Origin: HyVt-337 sp964428895
Lineage (GTDB): Bacteria > Planctomycetota > Phycisphaerae > SM23-33
DNA: 45,548 nt
Direction: 5' to 3'
Assembly: GCA_964428895.1 (NCBI GenBank)
Contig: CAYRZU010000020.1
Span: forward strand, 1 to 45,548
Below the pieces are notes generated by a model that was not told where the DNA came from, searched no databases, and was given only the letters and a program-made list of their open reading frames with translations. Shown one piece after another: positions 33,801 to 41,213 of the stretch. Every line of letters starts with the position of its first letter. Positions within the stretch are counted from its first letter, which is position 1. A program made the translations under genes and the position numbers.

Positions 33801-34119
33801 GCGAGATCGGCTTGCGCCAGACCAGTTGTCCGGTCCGGGCCTCCAAACAGAACAGATGGAAGGCCCCGGACCACACCGCGGTCACGTAGACACGGTCGTG
33901 GTGATAGCTCGGCGGGGACGTAAATCGAACCCCCGTGATCTCCGGGCCGCCTTTGGCCGGGCCCGGAATGGACCACGCCCGCGCGCCGTCGCCAATCCGC
34001 AAGGCCGTCAGCCGGCCGAACTGCTGGGGATCCCCGTGCTGGTTGACCGACAGCATGTTGGCCGCCAACCGCAAGCTGGATCCGGACAGTTCCCCGACCA
34101 CGAAGACCAACCCCCCCCC
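30805..34119 (-). CDS. PQQ-propeller/TPR protein, C-terminal part after frameshift
   Basis: About 1,100 residues in the frame following the run of nine Gs (34111-34119). Its sequence continues directly from the preceding frame, so it is the rest of one protein and not a separate gene; the open frame extends uselessly to 34245. It has two PQQ-type beta-propeller regions with repeats such as TGQLVWRKPI, TGQPLWAYQYP and DGRRVWNRGR in the first, and TGQPRWEFPIE, DGEVRWVLPG and SGELTWSRRLPG in the second. Between them lies an Ala-rich helical TPR-like stretch (about 400 residues). Such propellers in this group are usually extracytoplasmic binding scaffolds; no dehydrogenase active-site signature is visible. 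The last 17 bases overlap the toroid gene. Confidence 0.85.
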   Translation of the reverse strand, partial: GGGLVFVVGELSGSSLRLAANMLSVNQHGDPQQFGRLTALRIGDGARAWSIPGPAKGGPEITGVRFTSPPSYHHDRVYVTAVWSGAFHLFCLEARTGQLVWRKPISQIPFLGEAYGNSRGLYVDQMLLRASPPVVADGRVVVLTNAGVVAAYEADTGQPLWAYQYPSVVNSDRPHIPSRFGRSIWPINPVLALGDRIICLPGDSQTVLCLSAEDGRRVWNRGRYELNHLTALAPGRVLLSGPGMAVLAADDGRRLALLSAADLTGGAPGHAGAYGRPAVTPDGVMLSAHERIVQVGLDGETITGQSVSSVDLPGPGTILGSLISAGDRLIAANAAGVAVYVGYPTVRAEIEQQLSQASGAQAVRLRARRAAAAVRAGLLDEAAADLTECESSVSDLTSLPPDVAQMLYHTYVDVGQASPTPQAMLAMFEASDAHARSRQERAHSLLRQAKARAAFDAAGALATVHQLVDRFGDEQIVDVPVGPQAVGRRVNAADARTPADQYARDIFIPSLLQRHGREVYAAFDAQAKDAFDRARVAGDAEALNAVARRWPNSVWADDALMAAAETDYRQALATSDQAQAHRLIERARANLFRVARQSDSPLALSAQLGRAALRAYQGHSVVAALIAEEAWRKARHRFGAEAGQVRVAFADIDGTLTEAMSAALEVDSAAADGPGAPAPELRLPLAALYTVDMPRGRLLRSLNGEALEADGTVFVVDTGDEIVRLDAMAPSAQAAVRWRRPIGPWKTDDGVSLAPFRRAALSGDGRSLFLLDAAVRAIDVDTGQPRWEFPIETGVVGALASGPDACVFSDGQSIRCLDGADGEVRWVLPGPPRPDGQKAPVAWTIHANDRIAVVCDRAARAVRVVDMATGELLQEPFEGARRVEVSLAGSGALIVLIDEVLMAFDPAQLDSPLWRREFDGLTKGWFGRAERGQVVFQYQQGGPQRLEVLSVTDGTALARIEPPWFDGRRPNPFMAVARADGVFLLSRVNPPPGGLTPAEHAAAQVAGRESVVCQRIDSDSGELTWSRRLPGTFAPVFTDGHLIAGVYRPAGGVTKIVSAADGANVAPLAQGPAFINAVTRPPAVVGDRLVVLTTKGVTVYGPAD

Positions 34120-35348
34120 GCGGTCAGCCAGTATCGGCCGGAGTCGCTTTCGTAATTCATCGGAAAGCCGCCGCCGTGGAACCGCCGCGTGACCCCGCGC
34201 GAGCCTCTTCCCATGGGGTAGCGGATGGGCATGAAGTGTCGCCAAAGCACCTTCCCGGTCTTCAGGTCACAGGCCACCACCGCCCACTCGGTGCGGACCA
34301 TCACCTGCCCGCCGACCACGACCGGCAGAATGTAGGACGGCAGCACGAAACGGACCACGCCCTGGTAGCCCTGATAGCGGCCGCTGACGTGTCCGCCCTG
34401 CAAGCGGAAGAACACCGTCGGCGTCCCCTCGGACGCATCTGGCGAGATCAGATCCTGGATCAGCAGTGAGCCCTTGGCGGTGTCCCCGTCCGGCCGATAG
34501 GTCCATTCGGCCAGGCTGGGCGGGTCCACCCGGTCCATCCGGGCTTCCCCCGTCAACGCGCCCAGACCGGGCCAGTCCGTCAGGAGCGATACCGAGGCCT
34601 TCTGGACGGGCCGGTCGCGCATGCGCATAACGAAGTCGGCGATACGCTGATCGTGGCCGGCCAGCGTCGCCCGAGCCTGAGGATACCCCTGGGTCAGGGC
34701 CTCGGTCGCCGCGTCGGCGTCGGCGGTCATGCCGGCCAGGTGGAAGGCCACCGCCGCCTTGCCCAGCAGCACCGGCTTGTCGGCCTCGTCGGCCACATCG
34801 GCCGCCTGTCGCCAATGCTGAGCGGCCGCGGCGTTCCGCCCGTGGTCAAAGGCCCAATGGCCCAGCGCCTCCAACGCCCCCGGACCCACCGCGGTATGGC
34901 GGTACTCGGTGACCACCCGCTTGAGCAAGGCCCCGTCGCCGGCGGCCAGGGCCTGCTCGTACAGCCGCCGGGCCGGCGGATCGTAGAGCATCCGGTACCG
35001 CGCCATCGCCTCCGGGGGCAGGGATGCGATCAAGTCGTTCAGGACACGCCGAAGGGAAACGTATCGAAGCCCCTTGTCGACGGGAACGAACAGGGTGTCG
35101 GTCTGGGCCAGCAAGGCCTGGAGGTTCCGCAGGGCCTGATCGGTATCGCCGGCCTCGATGAGCTTCTGGGTTTCCTCGAGGTAGCGGGAGACCTCCAGGT
35201 CGTAAGCGACCAGCGGGGTCTGCATGTTCTGGAGGTCGCCGGGGCCGACCAGTTCAACGTTCGGCACGGCCCGTTGAGCCGACCCGACCGACCCCCCCAG
35301 CCCAACGGCGGCGGCGATCACAAGCAATTGCCAACTGCGAATGCCCAT
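34008..35348 (-). CDS. PQQ-propeller/TPR protein, N-terminal part before frameshift
   Basis: The first part of the same gene. A signal peptide (MGIRSWQLLVIAAAVGLGGSVGSAQ) is followed by helical TPR-like repeats to about residue 225 and then the first strands of a beta-propeller (CDLKTGKVLWRHFMPIRYPMG). Homology stops at the G9 run near 34115. Beyond it the frame yields a Ser/Trp/Cys-rich tail that ends at 34008 and does not look like protein. Restoring one base gives a continuous chain of roughly 1,515 residues down to 30805. The start at 35348 was chosen because GGAAGG lies nine bases upstream; ATGs at 35354 and 35369 are alternatives. It heads the long cluster behind the promoter at 35465-35493. 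Confidence 0.82.
   Translation of the reverse strand: MGIRSWQLLVIAAAVGLGGSVGSAQRAVPNVELVGPGDLQNMQTPLVAYDLEVSRYLEETQKLIEAGDTDQALRNLQALLAQTDTLFVPVDKGLRYVSLRRVLNDLIASLPPEAMARYRMLYDPPARRLYEQALAAGDGALLKRVVTEYRHTAVGPGALEALGHWAFDHGRNAAAAQHWRQAADVADEADKPVLLGKAAVAFHLAGMTADADAATEALTQGYPQARATLAGHDQRIADFVMRMRDRPVQKASVSLLTDWPGLGALTGEARMDRVDPPSLAEWTYRPDGDTAKGSLLIQDLISPDASEGTPTVFFRLQGGHVSGRYQGYQGVVRFVLPSYILPVVVGGQVMVRTEWAVVACDLKTGKVLWRHFMPIRYPMGRGSRGVTRRFHGGGFPMNYESDSGRYWLTAGGGWSSWSGNCPDPACGWRPTCCRSTSTGIPSSSAG
34111..34119 (-). other. Nine-G homopolymer at the frame break
   Basis: Nine Cs on the plus strand (nine Gs in the message) lie exactly where the reading frame of the PQQ protein breaks. Ten Gs would restore the frame (GCG GGG GGG GGG TTG GTC). 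The cause may be a sequencing error, a real mutation, phase variation by slippage, or -1 frameshifting. Confidence 0.85.
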
Positions 35349-35374
35349 TCTCATGTGCCTTCCGACCACCTGTT

Positions 35375-35390
35375 CGCCGCGAAAGCGGCG
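35375..35390 (-). promoter_or_regulatory. Hairpin in the leader of the long cluster
   Basis: CGCCGC (35375-35380) pairs with GCGGCG (35385-35390) around four bases, just upstream of the ribosome-binding site of the PQQ gene. It may affect translation or stability of the message. Confidence 0.4.
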
Positions 35391-35464
35391 GCTGTCCGTC
35401 CCGTGGCTGCCCGACGCCTGACCCCTGCGTCCCTGCCGGGTGATAAGCGCAAATCGAGCAGTGA

Positions 35465-35493
35465 ATTATAGCGATGCCCGTTCGACCCAACAA
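35465..35493 (-). promoter_or_regulatory. Promoter of the long minus-strand cluster
   Basis: On the minus strand TTGTTG (35493-35488), an exact 17-base spacer and a perfect TATAAT (35470-35465). RNA would begin near 35458, leaving a leader of about 110 bases before the ATG at 35348. It is the only strong promoter I noticed ahead of the cluster. Confidence 0.75.
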
Positions 35494-35568
35494 GCGGCCG
35501 GCTACCGGTTAGACGCATCAAGTGGCCCCGGTGTTCGCCGCAACCTTCCGCCGGCTGCCCGGAACGAC

Positions 35569-35574
35569 TAGAAT
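35569..35574 (+). promoter_or_regulatory. TAGAAT -10 box of the glycosyltransferase gene
   Basis: TAGAAT ends seven bases before the GTG start codon at 35581, so transcription should begin at or next to that codon. This implies a leaderless message. The -35 region is poor. Confidence 0.45.
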
Positions 35575-35580
35575 AGCCCC

Positions 35581-36516
35581 GTGACCATCGACGAAACACC
35601 CACCTTCAGCGTTATTATGCCGGTCTACAACCACGCCGACTACGTGGCCGAGGCCGTCCAATCCGTCTTCGATCAGTCCTTCACCGATTGGGAACTGATC
35701 GCCGTGGACGACGGCTCGAAAGACGACAGCCCGGCCATCATCGACCGCCTGGCCGCCAAGCACCCGCAAATGACCGCCCTGCACCAAGCCAACGCCGGAC
35801 CGGCCGCGGCCCGAAACACCGCCCTGATCGTTGCGAAAGCCCCCTGGCTGACCTACATCGACAGCGACGACGTCTGGTTCCCCCACACCCTCGAGCACTA
35901 CGCCGGCTACATCGCTCGCCACCGCGACACGCAGTTCATCCACGGCTACCGTCACCGTCTCGATGCCGACGGGGCCATCACGGAACTGCCCGGGCAGTTC
36001 CAGGACGCCCCCAGCGGCGCCGCCGAACTGTTCGAACGAATGTTCCTCTCGCACCTGTGCGTCTGTTACCGGCGCGACCTGATCGACCGTGTCGGCGGCT
36101 ACGACAGCGACCTGCGAAGCTGCGAGGACTATGAGCTCTACCTGCGGATGAGCCTCCACTGCCAGTTTGACCCCCTGGGCAAGCCGACCGGCCTCCGCCG
36201 CCGCCACGGGCAGAACCTTTCCCGCCAGACCGGCCCCAGCCGATTCCTGGAAGCCCAGGTCCTCCAACGATTCGTCCAAGACCAAGGCGGCGCCGACGTC
36301 CTGACCGACGATGCGATCGCCCGCCGATTGGGCCGCCTCTACTACGCCTCGGCCCGCCAGTTCTTCCGAGCCGGCGCCTACCGCCACGCCGCCACCGCCG
36401 CCCGACGAGCACACCAGTACCAACGGACCTTCAAGAGCGTCTCGGTGGGCATCTTATCGCGACTGCTGAGCCCCTTCGACCGGGCCGACCGACCCGATCT
36501 GCCCCTACTGGTCTGA
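35581..36516 (+). CDS. Family 2 glycosyltransferase
   Basis: A 311-residue GT-A fold glycosyltransferase of family 2. The N-terminal nucleotide-sugar domain begins FSVIMPVYNHADYVAEAVQS. The DDGS motif is at 43-46 and the metal-binding DSDD at 94-97 (YIDSDDVWF). HLCVCYRRDLIDRVGGYD and CEDYELYLRMSL supply the acceptor-side ED motif. The last 90 residues are helical and Arg-rich (RHAATAARRAHQYQRT). It should act at the cytoplasmic face in polysaccharide or lipid glycosylation; donor and acceptor are unknown. The GTG start lacks a ribosome-binding site and is apparently leaderless. It stands alone between the long cluster (divergent) and the membrane-protein gene (convergent). Confidence 0.92.
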   Translation: MTIDETPTFSVIMPVYNHADYVAEAVQSVFDQSFTDWELIAVDDGSKDDSPAIIDRLAAKHPQMTALHQANAGPAAARNTALIVAKAPWLTYIDSDDVWFPHTLEHYAGYIARHRDTQFIHGYRHRLDADGAITELPGQFQDAPSGAAELFERMFLSHLCVCYRRDLIDRVGGYDSDLRSCEDYELYLRMSLHCQFDPLGKPTGLRRRHGQNLSRQTGPSRFLEAQVLQRFVQDQGGADVLTDDAIARRLGRLYYASARQFFRAGAYRHAATAARRAHQYQRTFKSVSVGILSRLLSPFDRADRPDLPLLV

Positions 36517-38706
36517 GTCGTCGACCGGGGGAGCAATTCGCGCTGCCGCCTGAGCGACGTGGTAGTACCACAAGTTCGGCCGAACCGTCGCCCGGCGGAA
36601 TGGGCTGTGGGGTCTGAGAATTTGGACCGGCCGAACCGACTCATCGGCCGGCCAGAGCTGCTCGGCCGAGAGAACCAGCGCCCCGGGCTGCGGGGCCGGC
36701 TGGCGCACCACGGCCCGGCCGTTACGCGCCTTCGGGCCGATCAGTAACAGGTCCACGCGTCCGGCCTCGCGACCCACCACCGCCCAACTGGGGCCCACCA
36801 CGTCGACGAACGTCCGCGCCACACGGAACAGATCGTCCAGGTGCTCCTCGTCGGCCTGGGTCCGCAGCGCCATCGGCGCATTGCCCGTGGCAAAGATGCG
36901 GTCGTAGCATCGCCGTAGCGTCTGGTAGTTGTACAATCGCCACGCGTCCGGGTGGTCGGCCGCCACGGGGGCGAGCATCACGCCGTCGTATTGCTCCTGG
37001 CCGATACGGGCGGCCACCAGGTAGGCCCCTTCCGGCCCGAGCAGCAACACCCCGCTGATCTGCGCGTGCGAGAGCGGACTGGGGTCCGGAATGGCCGCCG
37101 CCGAGTAGACGCCCTCGGCCTCGGGCCAATCTCGCTTGCTGCCGGCGACCACCCACCATCGCCCGCGGTGTCGACTCCGGCCTTCCCGGGCGGACAGGAT
37201 CTCCGCGAACACCGCATCGACCGCGGCCGACCGCCACGTGCTGACTGTCGGCAAGGCGCTCTCGAATTCCGGAAGCTTGTCGTCGCCCTCACGCACGCGA
37301 AGCCGCAACCATGTGCCGCTAAGCACGCGCCACTGGGGCCCCCCTAGTCCCCGCGCCGCCGATTCCACCGCCAGAACCGACAGCGCCAGCAGCACCGCCG
37401 CCGAAATCGACCACGCCACCCGCGCCGGGCGCGTCGGCAGCGCCACCGCCCCGGCTACGCCCGCGGCCACGCCCGCAGCCAGAACCACCGCCATCGGCAG
37501 CCAACTGAACCACGCCGTGCCCCCCAGAAGCTGCAGCAACAGCCCCAGGCTCGCCCCGCCGGCCGCCACCGCCATGAAGCCGCCTGGCGTGCCCCCGGCG
37601 TTGACGAACCGAAGCCGCTGCCGGGCGATCAGGCCGGCCGACAGCATCGCCAATGGCCACTGCAGCAGCGCCGCGCAGACGCCGGCCACCGCCCAGCGAG
37701 GCCCGCCCGCCAAGCACACGAACGCCAATGCCGTCTGCAACCCCACCACCAACACCCCCCCCAACACCGCCCCGCACAGGCCGGCCAAATGAATCGATTC
37801 GGCGCCCCGTTCGGCCCGGCGCAACACCGCCGCCAAGAGCACCAGCGACCCCGCGATCCACATCGCGCGCGTGGGCGTGCCGAAGGCCATCAGGTCGCTC
37901 AACAGCCGCATCTGGGTAACCAGCACGAACGCCAGCCCCGCAAAGACCAACAGCAACCGCCCACCCTTGAGCGGCACGGGTTCACTCGATCCGTCGAATC
38001 CACGTGAGGGGGTCTGCACATTCTCAACCGCAAGGGAGGTGTACAGGACTCCCATCAGCGCCACGGCCATCGCCCCGGCCAGGTACAGCATGTTGGCCTC
38101 GGCGACCCAGGCCGCCGCGAAGGCCGCCAACCCCAACGCCGTGCCGACCAAATGCTCCCGGCTCGCCGTAGCCAACCGATGCGGGCGGGGGTCGCGCCTT
38201 ACCAACGCCCCTGCGGCGAACAGCGCCACGAACCCCGCCCCCAACGGCAACAGCGCCGCCCATTGAATGGCCAATTGCACCAGCGCCCAGGACCCACTGG
38301 TCCACCCGAAGCGGGCGATCAAATAGTCGAACAGGGGCAAGGCCGCGTAGACCACCAGCGTGCTCAGCAGGCCCCCGGCCAGGGCGGCCCCCGCGGCCAG
38401 CCCGTACAGGCCCATCACTTCATGGCCGGACAAGCGCCGCGATTGGCTCGCATTGCCGCTGGCGACCGCCAACGGCTCGGCCGACGCCGCCCCGACCCAT
38501 GACAAAGCCCACGCCGCCACCCGCGCCAACCGCCGCCCGCGAGCCCCTACCGACGCCGTCGCAAGCAGCATCGCCAGCAGCGTCAGCATGGTGGCCGTCC
38601 CCGACGCGTCCAGCGTGTAGCTCCACAACAACACGATGCACGCCGCCCAGGTTACCGCCGCAGCGGCGCCCGCGATTACGATCCGTCTGTCCGTCAGTAC
38701 CGTCAT
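36505..38706 (-). CDS. Polytopic membrane protein, unknown function
   Basis: A 733-residue protein I do not recognise. The N-terminal two thirds (to about residue 490) contain some dozen hydrophobic helices, for example VIAGAAAAVTWAACIVLLWSY, LAAFAAAWVAEANMLYLAGAMAVAL and AWFSWLPMAVVLAAGVAAG. The last 250 residues are soluble and mixed alpha/beta (ISGVLLLGPEGAYLVAARIGQEQYDGV; TFVDVVGPSWAVVGREAGRVDLLLIG). That order, membrane part then soluble alpha/beta part, recalls fused MFS/spermidine-synthase proteins, but no SAM-binding GGGDG motif is seen. The start at 38706 lies 16 bases after birA; a longer start at 38775 would overlap birA. It is the third gene of the nadC-birA unit and overlaps the end of the opposing glycosyltransferase by 12 bases. 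Confidence 0.75.
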   Translation of the reverse strand: MTVLTDRRIVIAGAAAAVTWAACIVLLWSYTLDASGTATMLTLLAMLLATASVGARGRRLARVAAWALSWVGAASAEPLAVASGNASQSRRLSGHEVMGLYGLAAGAALAGGLLSTLVVYAALPLFDYLIARFGWTSGSWALVQLAIQWAALLPLGAGFVALFAAGALVRRDPRPHRLATASREHLVGTALGLAAFAAAWVAEANMLYLAGAMAVALMGVLYTSLAVENVQTPSRGFDGSSEPVPLKGGRLLLVFAGLAFVLVTQMRLLSDLMAFGTPTRAMWIAGSLVLLAAVLRRAERGAESIHLAGLCGAVLGGVLVVGLQTALAFVCLAGGPRWAVAGVCAALLQWPLAMLSAGLIARQRLRFVNAGGTPGGFMAVAAGGASLGLLLQLLGGTAWFSWLPMAVVLAAGVAAGVAGAVALPTRPARVAWSISAAVLLALSVLAVESAARGLGGPQWRVLSGTWLRLRVREGDDKLPEFESALPTVSTWRSAAVDAVFAEILSAREGRSRHRGRWWVVAGSKRDWPEAEGVYSAAAIPDPSPLSHAQISGVLLLGPEGAYLVAARIGQEQYDGVMLAPVAADHPDAWRLYNYQTLRRCYDRIFATGNAPMALRTQADEEHLDDLFRVARTFVDVVGPSWAVVGREAGRVDLLLIGPKARNGRAVVRQPAPQPGALVLSAEQLWPADESVRPVQILRPHSPFRRATVRPNLWYYHVAQAAARIAPPVDDSDQ

Positions 38707-38722
38707 GGTCAACCGGGCCAAC

Positions 38723-39691
38723 CTAGCCCGCCAGCGACGCTCCTTCGGCGGGCACATGTTCGCGCCGCCCATCATCGCACACCAAGATCAGCCCTTCCAG
38801 GGGGCTGACATCCAGCACGCGTCCCACGTGCGATCGGCCACGGCTGAGGACCGTGACCCGATCGTTGATCATGCCGCACCGGCCCACCCAGCCGTCGTGC
38901 AAGGCGTCGATCTGCCCATCGGCCAGCCGCGATAGCCACCCGTCCAACCGAATCAGCACCGCTCGAATGACCTCGATCCGATCGGTCGGGCGGCCGGTCT
39001 GCTCGGCCAGGGCCGTGGCCGGCCGATCCACCAGGCCGGCCGGCGGGGAGGTGTTGGCGTTGATGCCCACCCCCAGGACCACGCTCGGCCCGGCCGCATT
39101 GTGACGAATCTCCACCAGCACCCCCGCCACCTTGCGCCCGCCGACCAGCACGTCATTAGGCCAACGCAATTGGCACGGCAGGGACCCGCAAATGTCCTCG
39201 ATTCCCTCCGCCACGGCCAGACCCGTCGCCACCGTCACCGCATCGTGACGAAGCGACTCGGCGCCGCTGGTTAGCAGCACGCTCATCAGAATGTTCTGGC
39301 CGGCTTCGCTCAGCCACGACCGGCCCAAGCGCCCGCGCCCGCGGCGCTGGTGTTCGGCCAGCACCACCAGGCCGTCCGAGCCCGCCTGACGGGCCGAATC
39401 GGCCGCCACGTCGTTGGTGGAGTTGACCTCCCCGAAAACAATAACGTTCCGACCCAGGCGTTCGGTGGGCAAGTCGCGTTCGATCAGATGGGCGTCCAAC
39501 GGGGTCGGATGAAGCAGCTGAATCCCCTGGGTGGGGCTTTCGTCGAGGCGGAATCCCCGCCCGGTCAGGTCGGCCACCACGTCGTTGAGGTCGGCTACGG
39601 AGATCCCGGCCGCCGCGGCCAGGTCCTGCCGCGACCACGCTCCGTCGCGACGGTCGTAAAGCAGTTCCAACACCTTCGACGGACCCGTCAT
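38723..39691 (-). CDS. birA: Biotin-[acetyl-CoA-carboxylase] ligase, bifunctional BirA
   Basis: A 322-residue BirA. It activates biotin as biotinyl-AMP and attaches it to the AccB lysine. The N-terminal 65 residues form a winged helix (LAAAAGISVADLNDVVADL), so it may also repress biotin genes. The catalytic domain has GRGRLGRSW (118-126), the biotinyl-AMP loop, then LRWPNDVLVGGRKVAGVLVE with the ligase lysine, and GVGINANTSP. A C-terminal SH3-like domain (VTVLSRGRSHVGRVLDVSPLEGLIL) is present. The ATG overlaps the nadC stop (ATGA). Co-transcription with nadC is a common arrangement. Confidence 0.94.
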   Translation of the reverse strand: MTGPSKVLELLYDRRDGAWSRQDLAAAAGISVADLNDVVADLTGRGFRLDESPTQGIQLLHPTPLDAHLIERDLPTERLGRNVIVFGEVNSTNDVAADSARQAGSDGLVVLAEHQRRGRGRLGRSWLSEAGQNILMSVLLTSGAESLRHDAVTVATGLAVAEGIEDICGSLPCQLRWPNDVLVGGRKVAGVLVEIRHNAAGPSVVLGVGINANTSPPAGLVDRPATALAEQTGRPTDRIEVIRAVLIRLDGWLSRLADGQIDALHDGWVGRCGMINDRVTVLSRGRSHVGRVLDVSPLEGLILVCDDGRREHVPAEGASLAG

Positions 39692-40587
39692 GGCGAGGCC
39701 GGCTCCTCGGTGTCGAAACCGATGTCCACTGAGCCCGCCGAGTGCGTCAGCGCGCCCACCGCGATGCGCTCCACCCCGGTTTCGGCAATGGCCCGAACGG
39801 TCTGAAGCGTCACCCCGCCCGAAGCCTCCAGCGCCAGCTTCCCGACCAGCCCCGCCGCATCCCGACGGGCGACGGCCTCGGCCAGCTCGGCGGCCTTGAA
39901 GTTGTCCAACAGAATAACGTCCACCGGCAACCCCAGCGCCACCTCGAACTGGGCCAGCGTGTCGACCTCGACTTCCACGAAGCCCCCCCGACCCAACTTG
40001 GCCCGTGCCGCCGCCAGCGGAGCGGTCAGCGACCCCAGCGGATCGGCCGCGCCATCGGCGGCCAAGACCGCCAGGTGATTGTCCTTGACCAACACCGCGT
40101 CGTGCAGCCCCATCCGGTGGTTGGCGCCCCCGCCGCAGCGGACGGCGTATTTCTCCAACACCCGCCAACCGGGCGTGGTCTTGCGCGTATCGTAAATCGC
40201 GGCGCCCGTACCGGCCGCCGCGTCCACGAACGCCCGCGTCAGCGTCGCCACCGCCGAAAGATGCTGCAGGAAGTTTAGCGCCACCCGCTCGGCGGCCAGA
40301 ATGGCCGCCGCCGGCCCGGCCCAACAGGCGACCGCATCACCGGCGTCGACGTCCTGCCCGTCGGCGGCAAGGCATTCGGTGTGAATGGCCCCGCCATAGG
40401 CCGAGGCGATTGCCTCCAGCAACGCCCCACCGGACAGCACTATCGGCTCGCGAGCGACGAATCGCCCCGCGCCCTGGGCCTGACCCGGCAGCAGTGCGCT
40501 GGTGACATCGCCGTCGCCAAGGTCCTCGGCCTTGGCCAACAACACCAACGTCCGCAACGCCTCAATCTCTGTCCGGGTCGGTTCCAT
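39688..40587 (-). CDS. nadC: Nicotinate-nucleotide pyrophosphorylase (quinolinate PRTase)
   Basis: A 299-residue NadC, which converts quinolinate and PRPP to nicotinate mononucleotide in de novo NAD synthesis. Motifs: EDLGDGDVTSALL at the N-terminus, ALNFLQHLSAVATLTRAFVD, DTRKTTPGWRVLEKYAVRCGGG with the substrate-binding Arg/Lys, HRMGLHDAVLVKDNH, DVILLDNF and LEASGGVT. The ATG at 40587 was preferred to the one at 40602 because the latter overlaps the -10 box. Then the leader is only about four bases and the message is nearly leaderless. birA follows with a four-base overlap. A folded RNA with a terminator ends just upstream. Confidence 0.95.
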   Translation of the reverse strand: MEPTRTEIEALRTLVLLAKAEDLGDGDVTSALLPGQAQGAGRFVAREPIVLSGGALLEAIASAYGGAIHTECLAADGQDVDAGDAVACWAGPAAAILAAERVALNFLQHLSAVATLTRAFVDAAAGTGAAIYDTRKTTPGWRVLEKYAVRCGGGANHRMGLHDAVLVKDNHLAVLAADGAADPLGSLTAPLAAARAKLGRGGFVEVEVDTLAQFEVALGLPVDVILLDNFKAAELAEAVARRDAAGLVGKLALEASGGVTLQTVRAIAETGVERIAVGALTHSAGSVDIGFDTEEPASP

Positions 40588-40597
40588 TGCCGCGCCG

Positions 40598-40625
40598 AAC
40601 ATACCCCAAGCCCGCCGCCAAGCAA
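40598..40625 (-). promoter_or_regulatory. Candidate nadC promoter
   Basis: Minus-strand TTGCTT (40625-40620), a 16-base spacer and TATGTT (40603-40598). RNA would start near 40591, next to the nadC start codon. Confidence 0.45.
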
Positions 40626-40652
40626 AGGCCCTTGTCCCTCTGCCCGCGCAGC

Positions 40653-40680
40653 AAAACGGACGACCCGAAGGATCGTCCGT
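40653..40680 (-). terminator. UUCG-capped intrinsic terminator upstream of nadC
   Basis: On the minus strand ACGGACGA-t-CC, a UUCG tetraloop, then GG-TCGTCCGT runs into TTTT (40656-40653). The ten-base-pair stem with one bulge and the C(UUCG)G loop is very stable. It ends a minus-strand RNA that is not nadC itself. Confidence 0.75.
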
Positions 40681-40800
40681 TCTGCGAAAGCTTTCGTTGG
40701 TTCGTTTCCGTTGCTAGCGCCGCCCTTGTAGCGGCTTGAGCACCGGCCCCTACTGGGGCGGCGCCAACGGTACCTCACCGGAAGCCTCCTTTCGACCCAT
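40653..40800 (-). ncRNA. Candidate structured RNA or leader before nadC
   Basis: Minus-strand RNA with a long compound hairpin: CCGTTG/CAACGG (40765-40770 with 40708-40713) stacks, across a three-base bulge, on a nine-base stem (40756-40764 with 40717-40725). Inner helices GTAG/CTAC and CGG/CCG continue it. The palindrome CGAAAGCTTTCG and the UUCG terminator follow. I could not match it to RNase P, SRP, tmRNA, 6S or the riboswitch cores I know. AAAGGAGG at 40792-40785 is placed correctly before a GTG at 40778, but that frame would run through the terminator and 148 bases into nadC. The 5' end is not defined; 40800 is a guess. Confidence 0.45.
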
Positions 40801-40822
40801 CCGTCGATGACCCGCCACAGCC

Positions 40823-40888
40823 TTACCAAGCGTTTCCCAGTATCACGCGTTTCGTATTGAGCCGGTATACCTGAACCGACTCACCCAT
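40823..40888 (-). CDS. Possible 21-residue leader ORF
   Basis: ATG at 40888, stop TAA at 40825-40823, beginning MGESVQVYRLNTKRV. GGTGGG lies upstream at suitable distance. It sits before the folded RNA on the same strand and might be an upstream ORF. An ORF this short is often chance. Confidence 0.2.
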   Translation of the reverse strand: MGESVQVYRLNTKRVILGNAW

Positions 40889-40889
40889 T

Positions 40890-41150
40890 TGCGCTACCCA
40901 CCTGGTTCACCTGCAGAAAGTGCAACAACAAAAGGGACGCACCAAGATGTAAAAGAGATGACCTATCGCAAGGAAATAGGCCTCCATTGATTATTGTTGA
41001 ATTGTGCCAGGCAAACCCAAATTGGAATCCCGTTTTTTGTCGCCGACAACGAGAGAGTGCTCCATAACAACCGTATTTTCAAAATGTAGTGACGATAACA
41101 TTTCAACGAATCCCCAGGAAACGAAACGGCAATTATCAGATTGCTTGCCA
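40890..41150. other. AT-richer intergenic stretch
   Basis: Noticeably richer in A and T than the rest of the window. I see no gene, tRNA or repeat here. Confidence 0.45.
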
Positions 41151-41154
41151 GGTC

Positions 41155-41189
41155 AAAAGAAGCGGGCGACCCGGTCGGGCCGCCCGCTT
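41155..41189 (-). terminator. Terminator after the 41214-42572 gene
   Basis: On the minus strand AAGCGGGCG pairs with CGCCCGCTT (41181-41189 with 41160-41168) and CTTTT follows. A smaller inner CCCG/CGGG helix is possible. It lies 25 bases past the stop of the PEP-CTERM gene. Confidence 0.8.
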
Positions 41190-41213
41190 GACATCATTGC
41201 AGAGCTATCGGAT

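Noticed and set aside
30805..35348. PQQ-dependent alcohol dehydrogenase
   Set aside because: Propeller repeats are present but TPR segments intervene and no quinoprotein active-site signature or haem motif is seen.
40440..40778. Basic 112-residue ORF with a perfect ribosome-binding site
   Set aside because: It would read through a strong terminator and overlap nadC by 148 bases; only the early part could be real, so it is mentioned under the RNA candidate and not called as a gene.
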